Shown piece by piece: positions 24,476 through 31,907 of a DNA stretch of 38,283 nt. The position numbers and the translations under genes are program-made. A model generated the notes under the pieces. It did not search any database. It saw only the letters and a list, made by a program, of their open reading frames with translations, and was not told the origin of the DNA. Position 1 is the first letter of the stretch. Each line of letters begins with the position of its first letter. Location: the NCBI GenBank assembly GCA_024403415.1, contig JAKSRY010000022.1, positions 1 through 38,283 of the forward strand, given 5' to 3'. This DNA is from Lachnospiraceae bacterium. Lineage in GTDB: Bacteria; Bacillota; Clostridia; Lachnospirales; Lachnospiraceae.

Positions 24476-24963
24476 TATTCTTCTTCCTCTTGTGCCATCA
24501 GATCACTGTTATTAACGAGTTCTCCCTCTACTCTTTCCACATAGAGATGACCATCAAGATGATCATTTTCATGCAGAATAGCTCTTGCCAGCAATTCTTC
24601 TGCCTCAAGTTCAAATTCCTCAAGATTTTCATCCAAAGCTCTCACCTTGACATAATTTGGTCTTGTAACCATTCCTGATTTACCCGGAACTGAAAGGCAT
24701 CCTTCGTATCCCCTCTGCTCACCATCTGTTTCAATAATTTCCGGATTAATAAATACCATCGGGTCTTCTCCTGTGGTATCTACTACAAATATTCTTTTAA
24801 GAATTCCAACCTGTGGTGCTGCAAGTCCAACACCGTCAGCCTCATACATTGTGTCAAACATATCATCTATGAGATCCATCGTTCTTCCGTTCATTTCCTT
24901 AACTTCCTTACACACTTTGTTAAGTACAGAATCTCCCATTTCTCTTATGTTTCTAATCGCCAT
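24475..24963 (-). CDS. def: Peptide deformylase
   Basis: This 162-residue metalloprotease removes the N-formyl group from new proteins. All three motifs are present: GVGLAAPQVG, EGCLSVPG (metal-ligand Cys) and HENDHLDG (the HExxH metal site). I chose the ATG at 24963 with AGAGGG seven bases upstream; a TTG two codons earlier would sit too close to that site. The acidic C-terminal tail (after about residue 148) is slightly extended. It overlaps fmt by one base and lies 97 bp downstream of priA, with a hairpin in the gap. Confidence 0.97.
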   Translation of the reverse strand: MAIRNIREMGDSVLNKVCKEVKEMNGRTMDLIDDMFDTMYEADGVGLAAPQVGILKRIFVVDTTGEDPMVFINPEIIETDGEQRGYEGCLSVPGKSGMVTRPNYVKVRALDENLEEFELEAEELLARAILHENDHLDGHLYVERVEGELVNNSDLMAQEEEE

Positions 24964-25009
24964 TTCCAATCCCTCTCATCCACTTTATAATAAATCCTTA
25001 TCAATCAAT

Positions 25010-25035
25010 AAAAGTGCCTGCAAGCTGCAACTTTT
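25010..25035 (-). terminator. Possible weak terminator or attenuator between priA and def
   Basis: On the minus strand AAAAGT, a bulged T and GC pair with GC-ACTTTT around a 9-nt loop, followed by ATTG. The U-tract is short and partly paired, so it may only reduce read-through into def-fmt. I found no convincing promoter between it and def. Confidence 0.35.
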
Positions 25036-25060
25036 CCAAAAAACTATTTTATCCATGCTA

Positions 25061-27283
25061 TCAGTATAGATCAAAGCTCACTGTCTCTGTTATAATCGGA
25101 GCCGTTTCCAGATATTCTTCCATTTTGTTTCTGGACATCTCTATATCTTTAATATCCTCACCCTTTAAGTATAAATTGAACCTAAACATATCCTTTACCT
25201 TACTTACAGTATCCGGAGCCGGTCCAATAACCCTGACTTTTCCGACAACTCTTTTTGCCAATGCTTTTGCCAAAGATTCCGCTCTCATCTCAGCTGCCGA
25301 CTGAACCCTTATATGCATCATCGCACCTGCCGGAGGGTAATCTCCAAGCATTCTGTATGCAATCTCTTCTTTATAGAACCCTTCGTAGTCCTGATGTGCT
25401 GAATGAATAATGCTGTAATGATCCGGTCTGTATGTCTGAATAATTGCCTCGCCTTCCTTTTCGCCTCTGCCGGCGCGGCCTATGGCCTGCGTCAAAAGTT
25501 GGAAGGTTCTCTCTGCCGTTCTAAAATCCGAATCGTTTAATGACAAATCTGCTGCCAGTATCCCGACCAGCGTTACATTTGGAAAATCGTGCCCTTTGAC
25601 TATCATCTGAGTCCCTACAAGAACATCTGCTTCCCCTTCAGCAAAACTGCTTAATATATTTTCATAACTGTCTTTGGTTCCGGTAGTATCCGCATCCATT
25701 CTAAGGACTCTGATTTCGGGATAAATCTTCTTCAATTCATCCTCAATCTGTTGAGTTCCTGCCTTAAAACCGGAAATGTATTTAGAACCGCATTCGGGAC
25801 ATATCTTTACATCCTGTGTCTGATAGCCACAATAATGACATATCAGTTTTCCACCACGATGTCTTGATAAAGATACATCACAATGGTTACATTTCATAAC
25901 ATGTCCGCACGCCCTGCAACTGACAAATCCGGAATATCCTCTTCTATTCAGGAACAGCATAATCTGTTCCTTTTTATTCAGTCTGTCAGCAATAGCCTCC
26001 TTCAGTTTAAGACTAAGAACAGAACGATTTCCATTTTTAAGTTCTTCCCTTAAATCTACAATCGAAGTCTTGGCAAGCTGATTACCCGTTAGTCTTTTCG
26101 TCATTTGAAACAGTTTGTAATATCCGTTTTTTGCAAGAAAATATGTCTCTATTGACGGAGTTGCCGATCCAAGGACCAGCGTTGCCCCTTTTATCCTGCA
26201 TAATTCTTCTGCAGTCTGCCTTGCATGATAACGCGGATTGTTCTCACTAATATAACTGCTCTCATGCTCTTCATCTATGATAACCAGTCCAAGCTTCCTG
26301 AACGGCACAAACAATGCCGATCTCGGACCGATTATGACATCGATATCACCATTATAGGCTCTCATACACTGATCGTATTTTTCACCTGCCGAAAGGGTTG
26401 AATTCATAACCGAAACCCTGTCCCCAAAACGTTTATAAAAACGCATCAGTGTCTGGTAAGTGAGTGCAATTTCCGGAATAAGCATTATACACTGTCTGCC
26501 TTCCTTTATCGCATGCTCTATAAGTTTTATATATACTTCTGTTTTTCCCGAACCGGTTATGCCATGAATAAGATACTTTCCATTTTCTGACGTATCCGTC
26601 ATATTTTTACTCATACCAGAAGTTATCTCACTGACAATATCTGCCTGTTCTTTTGACAAAATCTTCTGGTCTTCCGGTTTGTCGGATGAGTTGACCGGAT
26701 TACGATATACCTTCTCGCTCTCTATTACAATGGTCCCATCCTTAACAAGGCTTGTAAGTGTGGATGAACTGACATGGAGTTTTGACACCACAAGATCATA
26801 CGGCAGCATTTCCTCATTTTTCAGTTCTTCAAGAATCCTGACCTTCGCTTTCTGTTTCTTACGCACTGCCTGTGCGTATAAAAATATAATCTCTTCCGTC
26901 GTCCGTTTTCGTATGATAGTTTTAATTTCTTTACTTTTAACTACTTTTTTAACCGGCAAGACGGTTTTCAAGGCCGCTATCATGGTTGAGCCATATGTTT
27001 TCTTCATCCAGGATGCAAGTCTTACGGCATCTGCCTCAACCCCAAGTTTACCCTCACTCAGACCTTTAAGATATTTAAGTCTTTCGACTGGATATTCGTT
27101 CTTTTGCGTTATTTCAATTACAAAGCCTTCTCTTAGCGAATTGCCTTTTCCGAACGGAACTTCCACACAGTCCCCTTCTTTAACAACGCCTATCAGATTC
27201 TGTGGGATAATATATTGAAACGGTCTGTCAACCTTCTCATGAGAAATATCTATTATTATATTTGCAAAAAGATATTCACTCAT
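25061..27283 (-). CDS. priA: Primosomal protein N' (replication restart helicase)
   Basis: This 740-residue superfamily 2 helicase restarts stalled replication forks. The N-terminal DNA-binding region (1-200) is followed by Walker A GITGSGKTEVY and the DEEH box in LVIIDEEHESSY. Eight zinc-binding cysteines lie in CRACGHVMKCNHC and CHYCGYQTQDVKICPECG, inserted in the helicase core. Motifs V/VI (LVGTQMIVKGHDFPNVTLV; LTQAIGRAGRG) follow. The ATG at 27283 has GGGGAG upstream and overlaps the murE stop by one base (TGATG), so the two are translationally coupled; an earlier TTG has too little spacing. Confidence 0.97.
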   Translation of the reverse strand: MSEYLFANIIIDISHEKVDRPFQYIIPQNLIGVVKEGDCVEVPFGKGNSLREGFVIEITQKNEYPVERLKYLKGLSEGKLGVEADAVRLASWMKKTYGSTMIAALKTVLPVKKVVKSKEIKTIIRKRTTEEIIFLYAQAVRKKQKAKVRILEELKNEEMLPYDLVVSKLHVSSSTLTSLVKDGTIVIESEKVYRNPVNSSDKPEDQKILSKEQADIVSEITSGMSKNMTDTSENGKYLIHGITGSGKTEVYIKLIEHAIKEGRQCIMLIPEIALTYQTLMRFYKRFGDRVSVMNSTLSAGEKYDQCMRAYNGDIDVIIGPRSALFVPFRKLGLVIIDEEHESSYISENNPRYHARQTAEELCRIKGATLVLGSATPSIETYFLAKNGYYKLFQMTKRLTGNQLAKTSIVDLREELKNGNRSVLSLKLKEAIADRLNKKEQIMLFLNRRGYSGFVSCRACGHVMKCNHCDVSLSRHRGGKLICHYCGYQTQDVKICPECGSKYISGFKAGTQQIEDELKKIYPEIRVLRMDADTTGTKDSYENILSSFAEGEADVLVGTQMIVKGHDFPNVTLVGILAADLSLNDSDFRTAERTFQLLTQAIGRAGRGEKEGEAIIQTYRPDHYSIIHSAHQDYEGFYKEEIAYRMLGDYPPAGAMMHIRVQSAAEMRAESLAKALAKRVVGKVRVIGPAPDTVSKVKDMFRFNLYLKGEDIKDIEMSRNKMEEYLETAPIITETVSFDLY

Positions 27284-28761
27284 CAATTCTCCCCAAGAAT
27301 TTCCTTTATAAGAACCCTTTCGTCCATAGGATACTTAACACCCTTTATTTCCTGATAATCTTCATGGCCTTTGCCGGCAAGAACAATGATATCATTTGCC
27401 TTTCCATTGTTAATCGCATAACGGATTGCATCCTTTCGATCGATTATCTCAACATACTTCCCTGAAGTTTTATGCATTCCCGTTTTGATATCATTTATTA
27501 TATCCTGAGGATTTTCATCCCTTGGATTGTCTGATGTTATTATTGTGAGATCAGACAACTTTCCTGAGATTTCACCCATCTCAAAACGTCTGTCTCTTGA
27601 GCGGTTTCCTCCGCATCCAAATAGAGTAATAAGTCTTGCAGGCTTATATTCTCTTAATGTATTAAGAATGCTTTCAAGGCTAAGCGCATTATGAGCATAA
27701 TCTATAATCATGGTAAAAGGATATGGTGTCTTCACAATCTCTATTCTTCCTTTAACCATGGTTGTTGCAAGTGCGTCCTTAACAACTTCATCCGGTACAT
27801 TAAAGTGACTGCATACTGCTGTAGCTGCCATCGCGTTGTATATTCCAAATCTACCCGGAGTCGGAATCTGAGCTACAAAATTATATAATCCATGGAGATT
27901 AAATTTAACACCAAGTTGTCCAGGTTTTTTAATCAGTTCAGGATTTTGGGCAAAGAGATCTGCCTCTTCATTAAATCCATATGTTTCAAGTTCCGCAGTA
28001 TGTCCTTTAATAACTTTAACAAGGCTATTGTCATCTGCATTAACAATTCCTATCTTACATTGCCTGAAAAGCATACTCTTACATTCAATATATTCTTCCA
28101 TGGATTCATGTTCATTAGGTCCTATATGATCCGGACTGAGATTTGTAAATATACCTATTTCAAAAGTGAATCCTTGTGTTCTGTGCAACTTAAAGCCCTG
28201 ACTCGCGGCTTCCATAACCACTATTTCTACACCTTCCGCAAGCATGTCAGCAAAAACCTTCTGTAGAACAAAAGACTCAGGAGTTGTATTCTTTGAAGGT
28301 ATATGTTTATCTCCATAAGCTATCTCTATTGATCCTATAATTCCGACCTTAAAACCGGCCTTTTCAAGAATTCCCTTAATAAGATATGATGTAGTAGTCT
28401 TCCCTTTCGTACCTGTAATACCGATAACCTTAAGTTTGTCGGCCGGATGATCATAAAAAGCTGCACTGATAAAAGCCATCGCATATCTTGAATCTTTCAC
28501 CTTAATAACGGTGACATCCTTTCTTACTTCGTCTATAGCCTTTAAGTCAATATCTTTTTCAACAATAAGTACTTTTGCGCCCTTTTGAACCACATCTGCA
28601 GCAAACGAATGACCATCTACCTTGAATCCTGAAATACAAAAGAATAAATTGCCTTCAGCAACATTCCTTGAATCCATCTCTATTCCGGTAATATCAATAT
28701 TAATATCCCCCTGAACTACCGTATATTCTATATTTTTTAATAATTCAACAAGATTATTCAT
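27283..28761 (-). CDS. murE: UDP-MurNAc-L-Ala-D-Glu:meso-diaminopimelate ligase
   Basis: This 492-residue cytoplasmic Mur ligase adds the third residue of the peptidoglycan stem. The ATP loop is GITGTKGKTTTSYL (about 114-127). DNPRDENP at 411-418 is the DNPR motif that selects meso-diaminopimelate over lysine, so the wall is predicted to be DAP type. The frame is open further upstream to 28836, but the ATG at 28761 has GGAGG directly in position and gives the normal length. It is the first gene of a long operon led by the promoter at 28873-28881. Its pairing with priA ties wall precursor synthesis to the PASTA kinase genes downstream in the same unit. Confidence 0.97.
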   Translation of the reverse strand: MNNLVELLKNIEYTVVQGDINIDITGIEMDSRNVAEGNLFFCISGFKVDGHSFAADVVQKGAKVLIVEKDIDLKAIDEVRKDVTVIKVKDSRYAMAFISAAFYDHPADKLKVIGITGTKGKTTTSYLIKGILEKAGFKVGIIGSIEIAYGDKHIPSKNTTPESFVLQKVFADMLAEGVEIVVMEAASQGFKLHRTQGFTFEIGIFTNLSPDHIGPNEHESMEEYIECKSMLFRQCKIGIVNADDNSLVKVIKGHTAELETYGFNEEADLFAQNPELIKKPGQLGVKFNLHGLYNFVAQIPTPGRFGIYNAMAATAVCSHFNVPDEVVKDALATTMVKGRIEIVKTPYPFTMIIDYAHNALSLESILNTLREYKPARLITLFGCGGNRSRDRRFEMGEISGKLSDLTIITSDNPRDENPQDIINDIKTGMHKTSGKYVEIIDRKDAIRYAINNGKANDIIVLAGKGHEDYQEIKGVKYPMDERVLIKEILGEN

Positions 28762-28872
28762 ATTTCCTCCATTCTGCAAGCTGTGTCTGATATCCGTAAT
28801 GTTTACAGGCACTCTTTTATGCTCAATCCAAACCAAAAGAAAATCATTATGTCAGAAAAAACCTAACATCTG

Positions 28873-28881
28873 ATTATATCA
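28873..28881 (-). promoter_or_regulatory. murE: Extended -10 promoter of the murE-rsgA operon
   Basis: On the minus strand TGATATAAT gives a perfect -10 (plus 28873-28878) with the TGn extension; the -35 (AATACA) is weak. Transcription would start near 28866, leaving a leader of about 105 nt. Near its 5' end the leader can form a 7-bp stem (ATGTTAG with CTGACAT, one G-U pair) around a T-rich loop. It is the only strong promoter I see for the nine genes down to rsgA. Confidence 0.65.
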
Positions 28882-29040
28882 CATTTTCACCTATATGTAT
28901 TCCGGCTTGTTCTTTTGGCATTTTTTATAAATACAATTCTTTTTTAAGATTTAAAACACAATTTGGACACAAACATGCCTTATTCTGTAATCAGGATAGA
29001 AAAACAACTATCTCCCCCTCATATTAGCCGAAAGGCAAAG
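28882..29040. other. Intergenic region with small hairpins
   Basis: This is the middle of a 331-bp gap between murE and the PfkB-family gene. It holds a GATAG/CTATC hairpin at 28995-29012 and a GCC-GAAA-GGC hairpin at 29027-29036, whose loop is a GNRA tetraloop only if the plus strand is transcribed. A weak plus-strand reading frame of 67 codons overlaps it but has no family resemblance. I see no known riboswitch motif. Confidence 0.4.
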
Positions 29041-29070
29041 GAAAAGTCCTACCAGACAGTAGGACTTTTC
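29041..29070. terminator. Bidirectional intrinsic terminator
   Basis: GAAAAGTCCTAC (29041-29052) and GTAGGACTTTTC (29059-29070) form a perfect 12-bp stem with a 6-nt loop. Both strands carry TTTTC at the stem end. On the plus strand TTTTATT follows; on the minus strand CTTTG follows. It lies 22 bp after the stop of the PfkB-family gene and so closes the scfA-to-PfkB unit, while the plus-strand orientation looks even stronger. Confidence 0.85.
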
Positions 29071-29092
29071 TTTTATTATGTAAACCACTTAG

Positions 29093-30079
29093 TTAAAATT
29101 CTATATGCATACTATCCTGAATCTTCAGATTCTTTTCAATTTCAGTTGCAGCAGCCATATCTATAACACCATTTTCCAGAGTAAGCACGTTGGCTGCTGA
29201 TATTGCTACACACTTTTTGGCAATATCTTCCATCCTAAGTCCTTCTGAATCTGCCATGGCAAAAGCGGCTACAGCACTGTCTCCCGATCCCACGGAATTA
29301 ACCACCTCAAGCCTTGGCGCAGACACTTTGACAATTTTTATTTTGCCCTGTAGCTTATCTTCATCCATGTCGGCTGACCGAGCTTCATATTTTCCATAAA
29401 TAATACCATCTGCTCCCATTGAGACAAGAACGTTCGAAATGCCACTTCTTATCAAATCTGTTACAGTTTTTGCAATGCTTTCGAATCCATCAAATTCTAT
29501 ACCTGTAAGCTGCGTCAATTCTTTTAGATTTGGCTTTATCATATACGGTTTGGCTTTGATTCCACTTTTTAGATTTTCACCCGATGCATCAAGAATCACC
29601 TTCACACCATAGGATTTTGCTATCATGGTCAAATCCGCATAAATATCAGGAAGTATTCCCTTTGGTGCTGAACCTGAGATAATAACATATTCACAATCTT
29701 TTATATTTTCTTCAAATTCGTCAAGGAAACGTAACCTGTCTGATTCCGTAATATCAGGCCCCGGTTCCAGTAATTCTGTCACCATCCCATCATCCGACAC
29801 AATATTTGTCGAGGTTCTGACATCTCCCGGCACTCGGGTAAGGGCATCCAAAGCTCCAATATTCACCAGGCAGTCACTGATAATCTGCCCTGAATTATTC
29901 CCCAGTAACCCCAAAGCCTTAACATCATAATTATATTGCCTTAGAACCTTGGTAACATTAATTCCTTTACCACCGGCTATATTTCTGACAGAGTCCATTC
30001 TGTTAACTTCACCAAGGTTTAGTTTCCCAATGTTCATTGTCTTATCGATTGCAGGATTTAATGTAATAGTAGCTATCAT
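29093..30079 (-). CDS. PfkB-family hexose-phosphate kinase (1-phosphofructokinase/tagatose-6-phosphate kinase type)
   Basis: This 328-residue sugar kinase has the 1-phosphofructokinase branch start (MIATITLNPAIDKT), the substrate-binding GGKGINVTKVL and the ATP/catalytic VNSVGSGDSAVAAFA with the catalytic Asp. FruK-type enzymes phosphorylate fructose 1-phosphate and LacC-type ones tagatose 6-phosphate; the sequence does not separate them. No fructose PTS or regulator gene lies nearby. The ATG at 30079 overlaps the recJ stop as ATGA and has AAGGA nine bases upstream; an earlier TTG has only 3 nt spacing. The coupling to recJ is odd functionally and may just reflect co-transcription. Confidence 0.9.
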   Translation of the reverse strand: MIATITLNPAIDKTMNIGKLNLGEVNRMDSVRNIAGGKGINVTKVLRQYNYDVKALGLLGNNSGQIISDCLVNIGALDALTRVPGDVRTSTNIVSDDGMVTELLEPGPDITESDRLRFLDEFEENIKDCEYVIISGSAPKGILPDIYADLTMIAKSYGVKVILDASGENLKSGIKAKPYMIKPNLKELTQLTGIEFDGFESIAKTVTDLIRSGISNVLVSMGADGIIYGKYEARSADMDEDKLQGKIKIVKVSAPRLEVVNSVGSGDSAVAAFAMADSEGLRMEDIAKKCVAISAANVLTLENGVIDMAAATEIEKNLKIQDSMHIEF

Positions 30080-31842
30080 ATGCAATAATCCTTCATAATA
30101 ATCTGTACCGTTCTTTTCCCTCTGAACTCATTTATATCAGTAGCATACGCAATCTTGATAATAATATTACGCCCCATACCGGCTGCAAGACTATCTAAAG
30201 CAGACTCTCCAAAATTTTCTGTAATGAATGTATCAAAATCTTCCAAATCATCAAAGTAAACCATGTCATATCTGTGTCCATATTCATCACTGATTACAAA
30301 TTTACCTATCATTCTGCTGCTTCCAACTTTTCTGTATGAAATAACAGATATATTTTTAGTGGCAAACAGTGGTTTCGGATTTCCGGTACCTGTCGGTTCC
30401 ATAAGTTCAAAGGATTCGACAAGTTCCTGAGAAATATATCCAATTGGCATCGGAACATCTATATGTAATTTGCGTATAAGATCGTTTTCACTTATATTGG
30501 CATTCTCATTTAATCTTCTGCGAAGAACATCTATATCTTCGGCTGACTTTAGGGATATTCCTGCAGCCATCTTATGGCCTCCGAATTTAGTGAATAAATC
30601 ACCAACTTCCACAAGTGCATCATACATGTCATATCCTTCAATTGAACGCCCTGACCCTTTAACACCTTCCTCTGCATCAGTGATAACGAAAGTAGGTTTA
30701 TAATACTTTTCTTTTATTCTTCCGGCGATTATACCTGCTATGGATTCATGAAAATCCTTAAGATAAATGACAATGACCTTCATTGCATCACTATCCATGC
30801 CTTCAATTATCTCAATAGCTTTTTTCGTTCCATCTTCTGTCATTTTCTTACGAGACTCATTCAATTCTTTTAATTCTGTAGCAATAACACATGCCTCATC
30901 AAAAGATTCGGTCTGAAACAATTCCAGCGCCCTTTTTGCCGTATCGAGTCTACCGGTTGCATTCAATGTCGGTCCAAGAATGAATCCAAAATGATATGAC
31001 TCTATCGGCTTATCTGAAAGTCCTGTGATTATCTTTAATGCTTTAAGTCCGACATTCAACGGCTCATTCATCAGTCTGATACCTTCTTTTACTATGATTC
31101 TGTTTTCATCAAGAAGCTCCATAACATCACAGACTGTAGCCATGGCCGCAAATGGAATTAATTCCTCAATAACATTGGGATATTTATCTCCAAGTAAAAT
31201 TTCTACCAGTTTAAATGCAACCACTGCACCGCATATCGACTTAAAAGGATAAGGACAGTCCTCCTGCTTCGGGTCAACAACAACGGCAGCATTTGGAATA
31301 ATATATCTCTTATCTTCTCCATTTATCTCATATGGCACTTCATGATGGTCTGTAACAATTACCGTAATACCATATTCATTAGCAAGCTCTATCTGATCAT
31401 AAGCCGATATACCATTATCACAAGTGATAATAGTATCTACAGCATCCTCATGAGCTTCATTAATCAGATTGTCATTTAGGCCATAACCATCTTTAATTCT
31501 ATGCGGAATAACATGGTCAACATCTGCCCCAATGGTTTTCAGACCCTTTAGCAAAATATATGTTGAGCTGATACCATCAACATCATAATCTCCTATTATT
31601 CTGATTTTGCATTTGTTATTAATCTTGTTCAGCAGCAAAGCAGCTGCGTCTTCCATTCCCTTCATAAGACGACCGTCATGAAGTTTTGACATATCTCCGT
31701 TCAGAAACATATCAATATTATCATCACCTATTACATCACGATTTCTAATGAGACGAGCTACAACCGGATCAATATTATATTTAGATGCTATTAAATCAAA
31801 TTCAGCCTTCTTTGCTGAAATCATCCACTTAGTCTTTGGCAT
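30076..31842 (-). CDS. recJ: Single-stranded-DNA-specific 5'-3' exonuclease
   Basis: This 588-residue DHH-superfamily nuclease acts in recombinational and mismatch repair. The metal-binding motifs are clear: RIIGDYDVDGISSTYIL (motif I), TCDNGISAYDQI (motif II), VTDHHEVP (the DHH motif) and NAAVVVDPKQ (motif IV). The DHHA1 domain has GSGRSIEGYDMYDAL and FGGHKMAAGISL. A C-terminal OB-like domain follows. The start at 31842 lies behind AGGGTGA. Only about 34 bp separate it from the terminator stem after secDF, too little for an independent promoter to be obvious. Its place after secDF is conserved in many Clostridia. Confidence 0.97.
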   Translation of the reverse strand: MPKTKWMISAKKAEFDLIASKYNIDPVVARLIRNRDVIGDDNIDMFLNGDMSKLHDGRLMKGMEDAAALLLNKINNKCKIRIIGDYDVDGISSTYILLKGLKTIGADVDHVIPHRIKDGYGLNDNLINEAHEDAVDTIITCDNGISAYDQIELANEYGITVIVTDHHEVPYEINGEDKRYIIPNAAVVVDPKQEDCPYPFKSICGAVVAFKLVEILLGDKYPNVIEELIPFAAMATVCDVMELLDENRIIVKEGIRLMNEPLNVGLKALKIITGLSDKPIESYHFGFILGPTLNATGRLDTAKRALELFQTESFDEACVIATELKELNESRKKMTEDGTKKAIEIIEGMDSDAMKVIVIYLKDFHESIAGIIAGRIKEKYYKPTFVITDAEEGVKGSGRSIEGYDMYDALVEVGDLFTKFGGHKMAAGISLKSAEDIDVLRRRLNENANISENDLIRKLHIDVPMPIGYISQELVESFELMEPTGTGNPKPLFATKNISVISYRKVGSSRMIGKFVISDEYGHRYDMVYFDDLEDFDTFITENFGESALDSLAAGMGRNIIIKIAYATDINEFRGKRTVQIIMKDYCI

Positions 31843-31875
31843 TTTTCTTAATCACCCTAATCTTCTACACAGACT

Positions 31876-31902
31876 AAAAAGGCCTGCCATCAGGCAGGCC
31901 TT
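31876..31902 (-). terminator. Intrinsic terminator between secDF and recJ
   Basis: AAGGCCTGCC (31879-31888) and GGCAGGCCTT (31893-31902) form a perfect 10-bp GC-rich stem with a 4-nt loop. On the minus strand TTTTT follows (plus 31876-31880). The stem lies 5 bp after the secDF stop. Because recJ starts 34 bp downstream, read-through is probably needed for recJ and the PfkB-family gene. Confidence 0.88.
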
Positions 31903-31907
31903 AGAAA

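Noticed and set aside
26679-27218. Plus-strand open frame of 179 codons inside priA
   Set aside because: It is fully antisense to a gene with intact helicase motifs and has no recognisable domain.
28995-29040. Cyclic di-GMP riboswitch
   Set aside because: The GCC-GAAA-GGC hairpin followed by AAAG recalls part of that class, but the conserved core and second stem are missing and no gene lies downstream on that strand.
28963-29166. Small plus-strand gene in the murE/PfkB gap
   Set aside because: It runs through the terminator stem and into the PfkB-family coding region, with no Shine-Dalgarno or family likeness.
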